DNA of 54,289 nucleotides from Bacteroidales bacterium (GTDB lineage Bacteria; Bacteroidota; Bacteroidia; Bacteroidales; UBA932): NCBI GenBank assembly GCA_017454265.1, contig JAFTDJ010000001.1, positions 1 to 54,289 of the forward strand, read 5' to 3'. Shown piece by piece: positions 1 to 8,637 of this stretch (position 1 is its first letter; each line of letters starts with the position of its first letter). The notes under the pieces were generated by a model. It saw only the letters and a program-made list of their open reading frames with translations, ran no database searches and was not told where the DNA came from. The position numbers and the translations under genes were made by a program.

Positions 1-1957
1 TCTGGCCACGCTCGTTGAACATGCCTCTCACGCGTCCGTAGAAACTGCCGCAAAGCATCACGTCACCCTGATGGAGCGTACCGTCCTGCACCAGCACCGT
101 AGCCAGGTAGCCACGGCCCTTGTCGAGCGAGGACTCGATGACGGCTCCGCTGGCGAGCTTGTTCGGATTGGCCTTGAGCTCCAGGAGGTCAGTCTCCAGC
201 AGCACTTTGTCCAGCAGCTTGTCTACGTTGATACCTTTCTTGGCTGAGATCTCCTGGCACTGGTACTTGCCGCCCCAGTCCTCCACGAGTATGTTCATCT
301 CCGACAGCTGGCGGCGTATCTTCTCGGGATCCGCACCGGGCTTATCTATCTTATTGATGGCGAATACCATAGGCACGTTGGCGGCCTGCGCATGGTTGAT
401 CGCCTCAATAGTCTGGGGCATCACGGCGTCGTCGGCTGCGACGATGATGATGGCAAGGTCGGTCATCTGGGCGCCGCGGGCACGCATGGCGGTAAAGGCC
501 TCGTGGCCCGGGGTATCCAGGAAGGTAATCTTGCGGCCGTCTTCCAGCTTTACGCTGTAAGCGCCAATGTGCTGGGTGATACCTCCGGCCTCGCCGGCAA
601 TCACGTTGGTCTTGCGGATATAGTCCAACAGCGAAGTCTTACCGTGATCCACATGGCCCATCACGGTAATGATAGGCTCGCGGGGCTGCAGGTCTTCCGG
701 ACGGTCCGGCTGCTCGTTGGAGGTGAGTTCCTCGGAGAGCTCGGCGGTCACGAATTCCACCTTGTAGCCGAATTCCTCGGCCACGAGCACCAGGGTTTCG
801 GCATCCAGGCGCTGGTTTATGGAAACCATAAGTCCGAGGCTCATGCAGGCGCCGATGACCTTTACCACCGGGGTGTTGTTCATAAGGGTGGCAAGGTCGT
901 TTACAGTCACGAACTCCGTGACTTTGAGCACCTTCTGCTCGGCCATGGCCTCCGCCATCTCTTCCTGCGAACGCTGTGCCGCGGCCTCGCGCTTCTCCTT
1001 ACGGTACTTGGCGCCGAAGTTGTTTTTCTTGCCCTCGTTCATGCGGGCGTAGGTTTCCTTGACCTGCTTCTGGATTTCCTTCTGCATCTCTTCCTGCTCG
1101 GCCTCGGTGAGGGCAGGCTTGAAGCGGTCGCGGTCCCGCTTGCGCTTCCCCTGACCGGGTGCGGGCTGGGCGGAAGCATTCTTGGGCTTGTCTTTCTTGC
1201 CCGCGTTGCGGTCAAGACCGGCGCCGGCCTTCACTACATCAACTTTCTGGGCGCCCTTGATGCGTTCACGCTTGACCGGCTTGCGGTCGAACTGGCTCAG
1301 GTCAACTTTTCCGACCACCTTGAACGGAGAGGAGTCGGCCTTCTTTTCGGGTTCAGCAGTCTTTTCTTCAACCGCCGGCGCCTCCACAACAGATTCCGCA
1401 GACTCTGCAGGCTCTTCCTTCTCCATCGTTTTTTCCTCGGGCACAGGAGCTTCTTCCACTACGCGTGCTTCTTCTACAGCGGGTTGCCCTTCCTCAGCCG
1501 GCGCTTCATCTACGACAACCGGCGCCTCCACAACAGGCTCTTCGGGCGCTTCGACTTCCGCAACAGGCACTTCCGGCACCGGCTCCTCAAGAACAGGCTC
1601 TTCGGCTACAGTTTCGGGAACTTCCGCTTCCTTGGGCTCCGGAGAGGATTTATGAGATTTGAAGAAAGTGTTGGACTTGATGGTAAGTTCCTCTTCTTCC
1701 TCCTCCTCTTCCTGACGGGTGAGCTTGCGGTTGGTCTTTTCCAGAATCTCCTTGACCCTGATGTCCACAAGGGCTGCCTGTTCAAGAGCCTCCTTGTCCT
1801 TCCCGAACTGCTTATGCAACTCGGGGAGGAACTCATCGGACACCTTGGCATTAGGGTTCTCATCCACCTCGACGCCCTTTTTACGGAGAAACTCCACAAG
1901 GTCGCCAAGGCCGATGTTGAATTGCTTGATTAATTTACTTATTCTGATTTCTGCCAT
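1..1957 (-). CDS. infB: Translation initiation factor IF-2 (3' end outside window)
   Basis: GTPase that delivers initiator tRNA to the 30S subunit. About 652 residues are visible and the frame is still open at the left edge, so the C-terminal domains are missing. The start is the ATG at 1957, six bases after the nusA stop. A short N-terminal helical segment is followed by a long, low-complexity Glu/Pro/Ala/Val-rich linker and a Lys/Arg-rich stretch, as is usual in Bacteroidota IF-2. The GTPase core carries the P-loop GHVDHGKT at about residues 434-441, then DTPGHEAF and NKID. It is the last gene of the rimP-nusA-infB operon. Identification is secure. Confidence 0.97.
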   Translation of the reverse strand, partial: MAEIRISKLIKQFNIGLGDLVEFLRKKGVEVDENPNAKVSDEFLPELHKQFGKDKEALEQAALVDIRVKEILEKTNRKLTRQEEEEEEEELTIKSNTFFKSHKSSPEPKEAEVPETVAEEPVLEEPVPEVPVAEVEAPEEPVVEAPVVVDEAPAEEGQPAVEEARVVEEAPVPEEKTMEKEEPAESAESVVEAPAVEEKTAEPEKKADSSPFKVVGKVDLSQFDRKPVKRERIKGAQKVDVVKAGAGLDRNAGKKDKPKNASAQPAPGQGKRKRDRDRFKPALTEAEQEEMQKEIQKQVKETYARMNEGKKNNFGAKYRKEKREAAAQRSQEEMAEAMAEQKVLKVTEFVTVNDLATLMNNTPVVKVIGACMSLGLMVSINQRLDAETLVLVAEEFGYKVEFVTAELSEELTSNEQPDRPEDLQPREPIITVMGHVDHGKTSLLDYIRKTNVIAGEAGGITQHIGAYSVKLEDGRKITFLDTPGHEAFTAMRARGAQMTDLAIIIVAADDAVMPQTIEAINHAQAANVPMVFAINKIDKPGADPEKIRRQLSEMNILVEDWGGKYQCQEISAKKGINVDKLLDKVLLETDLLELKANPNKLASGAVIESSLDKGRGYLATVLVQDGTLHQGDVMLCGSFYGRVRGMFNERGQ

Positions 1958-1963
1958 ACGCCG

Positions 1964-3232
1964 TTAGTCTTCAAATTCAGCTTCAAGTATGCGGATTACG
2001 TCTTCTACTGTCTCGTCATCGAGGTCGGCACGTTTCGCAATGTCTTCAGGGGCTATTGCGAGCACGCTCTTTGCCGTGTCGCAACCTATTCCCTTGAGTT
2101 TGTCGATGACCCACTGGTCAATCTCATTGGCGAATTCGTCGAGCAGCACGTCATCCTCCTCCTCTTCAGCTTCGGCCTTGGAAAGCTCCCTCCAGACCTC
2201 GATTTCGCGTCCGATAAGCTTGCCTGCAAGAAGCACGTTCACGCCATTGCGGCCGATACCCTTCTTTACCTCGTCCGGGAGCATATACACCTTAACCTTG
2301 TCTTCGGGAGACTGACCCATATCGATACTTGACACCATACCGGGGGCAAGTGCCCTCTGGACCAGCAGGTTAGGATTGTTTGACCAGGGTATTACGTCTA
2401 TATTTTCGTTTCGTAGCTCACGTACGATTCCCAGTATCCTGCTTCCCTTCACGCCGATGCATGCGCCGATAGGATCTACGCGGTCGTCGTAAGACTCGAC
2501 CGCAACCTTGGCACGGTCTCCGGGTACGCGTGCCACCTTCTTTACGGTGATGAGGCCGTCTGCGATTTCGGGGACTTCCTGCTCGAAGAGGCGCTCCAGG
2601 AATTCGTCGCTGGTGCGGCTCAAGGTGATGTAGGGCGTAGTATTGTTGCGCATCTCCACGCTCTTTATGATGGCGCGCACGGACTCGCTCTTTTTGAAGT
2701 GCTCGCCCGGAATCTGCTCGGCCTTGGGGATGTGCAGCTCGTTACCGTCCTCGTCGAGGATGAGCACTTCCTTGCTCCATGTCTGGTAAACTTCGCCCAC
2801 GAACAGTTCGCCCACTTTCTCGGAATACTTCTTGTAAACGTTGGCTTTCTCTATGTCCATGATGCGGCCCTGAAGGTTCTGGCGTATGTTGAGTATGCCG
2901 CGGCGGCCGAAGGAAGACAGGGGAAAATGCTTGGCATAGGTGTCGCCGATCTCATAATCGTCGTCACCGCTGTCTGCAGCCACCTGCTCGAGGGTCATCT
3001 CCGCATTGGGGTTCTCCACCTCCTCCACAATCTCGAAGTTCTGGTAGATTTCGCAAGTTCCCTTATCGACGTTCACGATGACGTCGAAATTGTCTGAACT
3101 GCCGAAAGTCTTGGCAATCTGGGTAAGGAACACGTCCTTGAGAACGCCCATCATCACGGGGCGGTCGATGTTCTTCTCATCCTTGAAATCCTTGAAGGCG
3201 TCAATGAGGGTGATTGGTCTTTCTTTTTCCAT
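1964..3232 (-). CDS. nusA: Transcription termination/antitermination factor NusA
   Basis: RNA polymerase-binding factor for pausing, termination and antitermination. It has 422 residues: an N-terminal polymerase-binding domain (1 to about 125), an S1 RNA-binding domain (about 140-205), two KH domains (about 210-360, with IGVKGSRI and IGRNGVNV) and a C-terminal helix-hairpin-helix segment (about 370-422). Length is normal for Bacteroidota, which lack the E. coli-type acidic repeats. Its ATG overlaps the rimP stop by one base (TAATG), indicating translational coupling; infB follows after six bases. Confidence 0.97.
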   Translation of the reverse strand: MEKERPITLIDAFKDFKDEKNIDRPVMMGVLKDVFLTQIAKTFGSSDNFDVIVNVDKGTCEIYQNFEIVEEVENPNAEMTLEQVAADSGDDDYEIGDTYAKHFPLSSFGRRGILNIRQNLQGRIMDIEKANVYKKYSEKVGELFVGEVYQTWSKEVLILDEDGNELHIPKAEQIPGEHFKKSESVRAIIKSVEMRNNTTPYITLSRTSDEFLERLFEQEVPEIADGLITVKKVARVPGDRAKVAVESYDDRVDPIGACIGVKGSRILGIVRELRNENIDVIPWSNNPNLLVQRALAPGMVSSIDMGQSPEDKVKVYMLPDEVKKGIGRNGVNVLLAGKLIGREIEVWRELSKAEAEEEEDDVLLDEFANEIDQWVIDKLKGIGCDTAKSVLAIAPEDIAKRADLDDETVEDVIRILEAEFED

Positions 3233-3504
3233 TATTCGTCTATAGTTTTCAATATTTCATCTGCCTGCTGCGCGTCTATGCCCACAGAGCCGACGGTGAG
3301 GGCGTAATCTTCCACATCGCGGTCGAAGGCTGCGAGCACCGCACGGTGCACGAACTCACAGTCGGCCAGGTCTACCGGAGTACCTTCCTTGTCGATTGTT
3401 ACCTCAAACACATTGTCGTCATCGTTCCAGTCAATGGCGACAAGTTCACATCCGCGCCGGGCGGCTGCTTCCTTTACTACCTGTTCAAATTCGTCTCTCT
3501 GCAT
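3232..3504 (-). CDS. rimP: Ribosome maturation factor RimP, short form without C-terminal domain
   Basis: RimP assists 30S maturation. The 90 residues match only the N-terminal alpha/beta domain: the segments CELVAIDW, FEVTIDKEG and YALTVGSVGID are recognisable, the last matching the conserved YxLEVSSPGLD strand that closes this domain. A usual RimP (about 150 aa) then has an SH3-like C-terminal domain that contacts S12; here the frame ends after about 15 further acidic residues. Position at the head of the nusA-infB operon and the one-base overlap with nusA support the assignment. The downstream overlap makes simple sequencing damage less likely. Confidence 0.85.
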   Translation of the reverse strand: MQRDEFEQVVKEAAARRGCELVAIDWNDDDNVFEVTIDKEGTPVDLADCEFVHRAVLAAFDRDVEDYALTVGSVGIDAQQADEILKTIDE

Positions 3505-3559
3505 AGCGCCGTTATAATAAAAAATAGAAGCCCTGCGGCCTCTATCTCATACACGAATG

Positions 3560-3567
3560 CAAAAGTA
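3560..3567 (-). promoter_or_regulatory. Promoter -7 box of the rimP-nusA-infB operon with overlapping palindrome
   Basis: On the minus strand the -7 element is TACTTTTG, matching the Bacteroidota TAnnTTTG consensus, about 55 bases before the rimP ATG. A perfect 17-base palindrome (TACAAATA-A-TATTTGTA, 3566-3582) overlaps its upstream edge and lies in the spacer, where a repressor could bind. No clear -33 box is seen. Confidence 0.55.
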
Positions 3568-3694
3568 CAAATAATATTTGTAAAATCCAATAGTTGCCTG
3601 ATTTCACTTGGCGGGACAGCTATGTTCGGGCGGGAGGCCGCTCATACTACATAAATGCTCCGCATTTTCAAAATCGCGGCCACCCATTCTGGGT

Positions 3695-3768
3695 CCGTCC
3701 GCAAAACGGCAAAACAGCGGGCAGAATGGGAACAGAACAGGCTGAGTTACTCCCGTTGCGTCACAAAA
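3695..3768. repeat. Dispersed non-coding repeat, copy A (left half)
   Basis: Lies in the 322-bp gap between rimP and the protease gene. It aligns with 29040-29120: about 54 of 62 positions are identical by eye, with an 18-bp insertion in the other copy. It can form a hairpin from AATGGGA (3725-3731) and TCCCGTT (3751-3757). Read on the minus strand, copies A and B share the peptide pattern PFCP..LFCRFAD, and the insertion keeps the frame. The rest of the gap (3568-3694) shows no gene or convincing structure. Confidence 0.7.
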
Positions 3769-3803
3769 GGTTTTCAATTATTTCTTTTTTTTTAATAATA
3801 TTA

Positions 3804-3811
3804 TAACTTTG
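3804..3811 (+). promoter_or_regulatory. Promoter -7 box for the C10 protease-serpin genes
   Basis: TAACTTTG matches the TAnnTTTG box and sits 15 bases before the ATG at 3827, so the leader would be only about 8-10 bases. The upstream sequence is T-rich, with no clean TTTG at the usual distance. Confidence 0.55.
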
Positions 3812-3826
3812 GGGAAAATACTCATT

Positions 3827-4390
3827 ATGAAAAGGCCTCTTCTCATCTTCCTGCTCATTACTTCTACAATCTTACTGTCTTGTGCCAAGCATAATAATCT
3901 TACTCGTGTTAACCTCACTTTCTGCAGCAAGTATCAAAGGAACTGTGTATCCATCAATGATGTTTATTCATACTTATCCATCATCAAAGGAATTCCGGAA
4001 TGCAAGTCATCTCAAGTCCATATTGAGCCTATTACGCATGCTTCTGATACTGTCATGTACTTGGTTAATTATGAAGACGGTTGGGAGATTCTTTCAGGCG
4101 ACATTAGGATGCCAAAAGTGTTAATTAAATCAGATTCCGGATCATTATCAAGGGAAGACATTTTATCGAGCCCAGCGACACATTTATATATGGATAACTT
4201 GTCAGATGCCATTTCGGATATCCAACATTCCGAGTCATACCGATTACCCGATGGAGTAACGGATAGTTGGGCCCCCGTGTTGAGAGATTCAATTATTGAT
4301 ACACGGCTCATCAGAGTCCTCACATTCATTGACACTACCGTGGTCTCGCAAAGGCTAAGAGACCATTTGATGGAAACATCTTGGGGGTAG
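3827..4390 (+). pseudogene. C10 (streptopain-like) cysteine protease, N-terminal part: lipoprotein signal and prodomain
   Basis: The 187-residue product starts with a lipoprotein signal (lipobox ILLSC, residues 15-19). It continues with a region resembling the Spi-type inhibitory prodomain of C10 proteases (GWEILSGD resembles the conserved GfvivSgD-like segment). It ends METSWG at TAG. Family members continue directly as WGQGSP into the catalytic domain; here that continuation (GVGSPWN) lies in another frame from 4381. One extra G in the five-G run at 4383-4387 would join them as WGVGSPWN. I therefore treat 3827-5220 as one broken gene: real decay, phase variation or an assembly error. The start is the ATG at 3827, which gives a clean signal peptide. 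Confidence 0.8.
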
Positions 4391-5220
4391 GATCACCTTG
4401 GAATGTATACGCCCCATACACTGATTCCACGCGCTCCTCTCATTGCTATACTGGCTGTGTACCAGTAGCTGCAGCACAGGTACTGTACTATCTCCATAAT
4501 AAAATTGGATATCCTGAAACTATTTGCGGTTCTGCATATTGCGATACTTATATCCCGGCATCTGCAGATTCAATTGTATTAAACAGCGCAGATATTTCTT
4601 TCAGCGATTTCAGTCAGGAGCACTGGTCCGAAATGCCGCTTGCCGGCAACGCTTCTTCAGGAACGGATAAGGTTTCCGCCCTTATGATGTATTTAGGATA
4701 TCACTACTCTGCACAGTACTTTAGGAATAAAACGAGCGCATATACATCATATGCTCTGAATCTATTTCCCACCCTGTTTTCAATTTCTTGTAACAGCTTT
4801 AATGTATCTACTAACGGTTATTCTGCATTGGATTCAATGCTTAGTACTCAGGTTTACTACCAAGAGCTCCCTGTTATCCTGTCAATTCTCAGACAGGTAC
4901 CTTCCGGATGGTCCGGGCACGACGTAGTAGTGGACGGTTATAACCATACTCAGAATCGCGTCAGATACCATTACGCGTATTACATAATCCCGGACGGAGG
5001 CTACATACTACCAGGACAGGATCCTGTTTCATTCGATTATGTTGATACTTATTACGAGTCAACATATGTTGCTATCAACTGGGGTTGGGACGGGGCATAT
5101 AATTATTCCAACTCAGGTTCTACTATTTGGTATAATTTATACGCCAACTGGCTTGTGGGGAATAGGAATTATTCTGAAAAAGCATATGCTGTTTATAACT
5201 TCAACCAGGGACAATTATGA
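4381..5220 (+). pseudogene. C10 cysteine protease, catalytic domain (out of frame with its prodomain)
   Basis: Contains all catalytic signatures of peptidase family C10 (streptopain/SpeB): the nucleophile Cys in TGCVPVAAAQ (codon 4456-4458), the His in GHDVVVDGY (codon 4918-4920) and the INWGWDG segment with the conserved Trp. It begins at the frameshift and has no credible start codon or signal of its own, so it is presumably not secreted unless the frame is restored. Apart from the frameshift the domain looks intact, which suggests recent or reversible loss. The last four bases overlap the serpin start (ATGA). Confidence 0.85.
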
Positions 5221-6512
5221 GTTTCAAAAAGTTTTTTTTACTGTTAATCACTATAGTAGCACTCTTTATATCGTGCGATATATTTCCCAACAAGGACGAT
5301 TTTGGAGGTATTGATCAATCAGACCAAATCTATGAGTTTTTATCCGTTGATGCATCTTCACAGCTATCCTCTGAAGAGAGAAAAAATGTTGAAAGCATAA
5401 ATAATTTTGCTTTTAACTCATCCATCAAGATTAACGCATCAACAATAAACGATAGTTTTGTGTACTCCCCTATGAGTATGGCCTTGCTTCTCGGAATGAT
5501 AGCGGAGGGGGCTAAGGGTGAAACCAGGGACGAGATATTAAGCGCCCTGAATCTAAACGGTCAGGATCAAGATTCTATTAATGTATTTTCACGCAACTTA
5601 TTATGCTTGTCAACAGCGGCTTCTTCGGATGAAGAAATATTTGAAATAGCCAACTGTGCAGTCGTAGACAAATCGATAAAAGTAAGTAATGAATATAAAA
5701 AAAATGCAAAGAACTACTACGATGCCGAAATAGTAAGTAAGGATTTCATTCATGACGATATCGTACTCTACATTAATACCTGGGCATATTTGAAAACACA
5801 CAAAAGAATTAACTCAATAATCTCGAACGTTGATTCATCTACTAAAGCAGTTTTTCTAAATGCGTTGTATTTTAAGGCCGCCTGGTTAGATAGCTTTTCT
5901 CTCCAGTCATCTTATTCCGAATCCTTTACAAAAACAGATGGCGCAATCATACAAGAGATAATGATGCATAGATTAGGTGATATCTCATATTATGAATCTT
6001 CAGACTTCACAATGGTAAACCTTCCATACGGGTATCATGATAATTTCAAAGAGCAAAGTAGTAATTATTCCATGAGCCTTGTCTTGCCACACCAGTCTTT
6101 GGACATCAACGGGTTGTTGGGCAAATTGAGTGAGAGCTCTTTATCTTCGCTTTTATCCAAACTGACAAAACACAAAGTCAGACTGACCGTACCAAGATTT
6201 GACATATACTCAGACCTGGATTATACTTCCTTGCTTAAAAGTCTAGGTATCAGACATTTATTTAACGAGGCCGATTTATCATCAATGGCTGATGACCATA
6301 TACAAATCGAGCGCATTAAACAAGTGGCAAACATATCCATAGATGAACAAGGAACTGAAGCAGTTGCCGTTTCTTTTACGGACATTTCCACAGATCCAGA
6401 AGACACAATAGAGCCTCCAAAATATTTGGAATTTACATGCAACCGGCCATTTATCTTCATAATAACAGAAAGAAAGACTAATGCCATTCTCTTTATAGGT
6501 GCGATAAAATAA
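5217..6512 (+). CDS. Serpin-family protease inhibitor, lipoprotein
   Basis: Serpin of 431 residues. Signal peptide with lipobox LFISC (residues 15-19) predicts a lipid-anchored envelope or surface protein. The fold signatures are present: FVYSPMSMALLLGM near the N-terminus, VFLNALYFKAAW in the middle, the hinge DEQGTEAVAVS at 376-386 and the C-terminal NRPFIFII. Counting from the hinge, the classical P1 position falls near Asp393-Pro394, but the loop is about five residues longer than in antitrypsin, so the true P1 is uncertain. It overlaps the C10 protease by 4 bp, so the two are probably co-expressed. Some serpins (CrmA, miropin) inhibit cysteine proteases. The region is A/T-richer than its surroundings, suggesting transfer. 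Confidence 0.93.
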   Translation: MSFKKFFLLLITIVALFISCDIFPNKDDFGGIDQSDQIYEFLSVDASSQLSSEERKNVESINNFAFNSSIKINASTINDSFVYSPMSMALLLGMIAEGAKGETRDEILSALNLNGQDQDSINVFSRNLLCLSTAASSDEEIFEIANCAVVDKSIKVSNEYKKNAKNYYDAEIVSKDFIHDDIVLYINTWAYLKTHKRINSIISNVDSSTKAVFLNALYFKAAWLDSFSLQSSYSESFTKTDGAIIQEIMMHRLGDISYYESSDFTMVNLPYGYHDNFKEQSSNYSMSLVLPHQSLDINGLLGKLSESSLSSLLSKLTKHKVRLTVPRFDIYSDLDYTSLLKSLGIRHLFNEADLSSMADDHIQIERIKQVANISIDEQGTEAVAVSFTDISTDPEDTIEPPKYLEFTCNRPFIFIITERKTNAILFIGAIK

Positions 6513-6519
6513 ATCTGCA

Positions 6520-7278
6520 TTGAACAAAGCGACATTCAACAGATACTTCTCCGCCTTCATCCTGACAGGAATGACGGCCGTGACCATCATAGCCACGGCA
6601 CTGAAACTCGGGCCGGCGGAGCCGCAGGCGCGAGTGCTGCTGCTGGTATCGGCGTTCGGTGCGCTGATGGGTGTGGCGGCGACGGTGGCCTCCGCCAACG
6701 GGAAGATAATCACTTTCCTTTTCGGACTGCTGGATGTCAGCATCTACGGAGTTATGTGCCTGATTAACTGGAAGAACGGCAGCTCCGGACTGGGCAATGC
6801 AGTGCTCCATTTTCTGTATTTCGTACCTATGCAGTTCGTAGGTTTCTTTCAATGGAAACACAGGGGCAGCAACACCGAGGGTAGCGTAAAGGCCCGCAGA
6901 CTGACGCCCGGGCAGCGCTGGCTCGCCACAGCATTGTTCCTTGCCGGCTCGGTAGCGGCCTATTTCATCATCGCCCAGTTCGATAAATCCGCCGCCACGA
7001 CATTCATCAAGGCCGCCGTGGTGCTGGACGTGCTGCCGCTGATGTGCAACCTGATAGGACAGTTCCTGATGAGTACGGCCTATATGGAGCAGTGGATTTT
7101 CTGGATAGGTGTGAACATTTTCTCCATCACCATGTGGAGCGCAACTCTCTCCAACGACCCCAACTCCTCCTACGCCATAATCTACATAATAAAATACAGC
7201 TTCTACCTGCTAAACTCAATCAACGGCCTCCGAAACTGGATCATTTTAAGTAAACCAGGCTCTCCGGACCCTCGTTGA
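6520..7278 (+). CDS. pnuC: PnuC-family nicotinamide riboside/mononucleotide transporter
   Basis: Polytopic inner-membrane protein of 252 residues with about seven hydrophobic segments. The PnuC signature region is clear: YGVMCLINW followed by HFLYFVPMQFVGFFQW (the usual form is a YFIPMQ-type motif ending in W). It likely imports a vitamin B3 precursor. The start is probably the TTG at 6520, because an in-frame stop lies at 6505 and the next ATG (6571) falls inside the first membrane segment. Its 3' end overlaps the convergent WbqC-family gene by 38 bp. The higher GC, compared with the serpin seven bases upstream, marks the return to typical composition. Confidence 0.85.
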   Translation: MNKATFNRYFSAFILTGMTAVTIIATALKLGPAEPQARVLLLVSAFGALMGVAATVASANGKIITFLFGLLDVSIYGVMCLINWKNGSSGLGNAVLHFLYFVPMQFVGFFQWKHRGSNTEGSVKARRLTPGQRWLATALFLAGSVAAYFIIAQFDKSAATTFIKAAVVLDVLPLMCNLIGQFLMSTAYMEQWIFWIGVNIFSITMWSATLSNDPNSSYAIIYIIKYSFYLLNSINGLRNWIILSKPGSPDPR

Positions 7279-7825
7279 ACAAAAGGTCCATCACCGACAA
7301 GCCGGGGACGAAACCGAACCGGTCCTTGAAAACCTGCCAGTAAGGCGTCACGTTCAATGGAGAAGCCCGCTTCGGACTCAGGGCATCACGCCAGTCGCCT
7401 TCCGGTTCCCGAACATAATCGACAGTGGGCACGATCTGCGGAGCAATCCCTATTTTGCGGCAAAAAAAATCGATAATCGACAGGTTCATCTCCCACAACA
7501 TCTCCGGCTTGGGTCCCAGCATGGAAAACAGTTCGTCCCTGTAGTATTCAAAGAACGGCGAGCTGTAATACGCACTGTCTATTGCATATTCCGCCTGCCT
7601 GAGCCATGGCGTGCTCCAGTCTATGCGGATCTCTGTAATCAAGCGCGCACCGTCATGCATCACGGGAACGCGCAGGTCCATGGGCCCGTTGGCCGTAAGG
7701 ATGCGGCAGCGGTTGCGCCATGTCTGCTTGCGGTAGCTTTCGCAGGCTTCCAGGTACACCGTGGTGTTCTTCGCCAGAAGTGCAAAGAACTCAACGGGAG
7801 GAAACCAGGCGGTTGATAGAGTCAC
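7241..7825 (-). CDS. WbqC-like family protein
   Basis: The 194-residue protein matches the WbqC-like family (PF08889): FPPVEFFALLAK near the N-terminus, ESYRKQTWRNRCRI, and YYSSPFFEYYRDEL further on. Members occur near glycan or LPS genes, but the biochemical role is not established. The GTG start at 7825 overlaps the lpxA stop (TAGTG), so it is translationally coupled to lpxC-lpxA. Confidence 0.85.
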   Translation of the reverse strand: MTLSTAWFPPVEFFALLAKNTTVYLEACESYRKQTWRNRCRILTANGPMDLRVPVMHDGARLITEIRIDWSTPWLRQAEYAIDSAYYSSPFFEYYRDELFSMLGPKPEMLWEMNLSIIDFFCRKIGIAPQIVPTVDYVREPEGDWRDALSPKRASPLNVTPYWQVFKDRFGFVPGLSVMDLLFNEGPESLVYLK

Positions 7826-8637
7826 TACAGATCGACTCCTTTCTCGCGGGGATCTCCGGCGCGAACTATGCCGCGTTTGGAAGACGTCACGAACTTGAGT
7901 ATGGTATCTCTTTCCGACGACGGAGGGAAGCCCTGTTCGATTCGCGACACGGCATCGGAGAAATTGTATCCCTGGTAATACAGGACATCGTAAATATCCT
8001 TAATGTTGCGGATAACGTCGGAATCGAATCCCCTGCGGCGCAGGCCGACGATATTGATGCCTGCAAACACCAGAGGCACACGGCCGCAAATACAATATGG
8101 GGGGATGTCTTTGTTGATAGCCGTGCCGCCGCCCACCATGGCATGAGTACCGATCTTGGAAAACTGATGAACCTTGGTGCCGCCTCCGATTATGGCCCAG
8201 TCATCCACGTCCGTCTCGCCGGCTATTCCGACATAACTCACGAGGATGCAGTGGTTGCCGACGTTGCAGTCGTGCGCAATATGCACGTAGGACATAATGA
8301 GAGTGTCGCTTCCGACGCGGGTAACCCCCTTGCCGCTGGCCCTGGTACCACGGTTGATGGTCGCGCACTCGCGTATATTCACGCGGTCGCCTATATCAAC
8401 CCATGTCACCTCGCCGTCGAACTTGAGGTCTTGTGGAATGGCGCCGACGACCGCTCCGGGGAACACGTTGCAGTCCCGCCCCATTTTTACATAAGAAAAG
8501 ATGGTGGCGTGAGGGAGAATCTTGCACCCCTCGCCGATCTCTACGTTATCGTCGATGTATGCGTAGGGTCCGACTTCTACGTTGTCTGCCAGTTTAGCGC
8601 CCGGATGAACCGTGGCCAAAGGATGAATGTTTGCCAT
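7825..8637 (-). CDS. lpxA: UDP-N-acetylglucosamine acyltransferase LpxA
   Basis: First acyltransferase of lipid A synthesis, cytoplasmic trimer. The 270-residue product shows left-handed beta-helix hexapeptide repeats from the N-terminus and the conserved active-site region (HIAHDCNVGNHCI, with the His expected to be catalytic). The C-terminal part is helical (GLRRRGFDSDVIRNIKDIY). I start at the ATG at 8637, giving MANIHPLATVHPGAK, the usual LpxA N-terminus; the frame is open further upstream only within lpxC. It overlaps the lpxC stop by one base (TAATG). Confidence 0.95.
   Translation of the reverse strand: MANIHPLATVHPGAKLADNVEVGPYAYIDDNVEIGEGCKILPHATIFSYVKMGRDCNVFPGAVVGAIPQDLKFDGEVTWVDIGDRVNIRECATINRGTRASGKGVTRVGSDTLIMSYVHIAHDCNVGNHCILVSYVGIAGETDVDDWAIIGGGTKVHQFSKIGTHAMVGGGTAINKDIPPYCICGRVPLVFAGINIVGLRRRGFDSDVIRNIKDIYDVLYYQGYNFSDAVSRIEQGFPPSSERDTILKFVTSSKRGIVRAGDPREKGVDL

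Noticed and set aside
392-1933. Long plus-strand open frame of 513 codons
   Set aside because: It is the antisense of infB, whose low-complexity linker and GC-rich codons leave the opposite strand open; the peptide has no recognisable domains.
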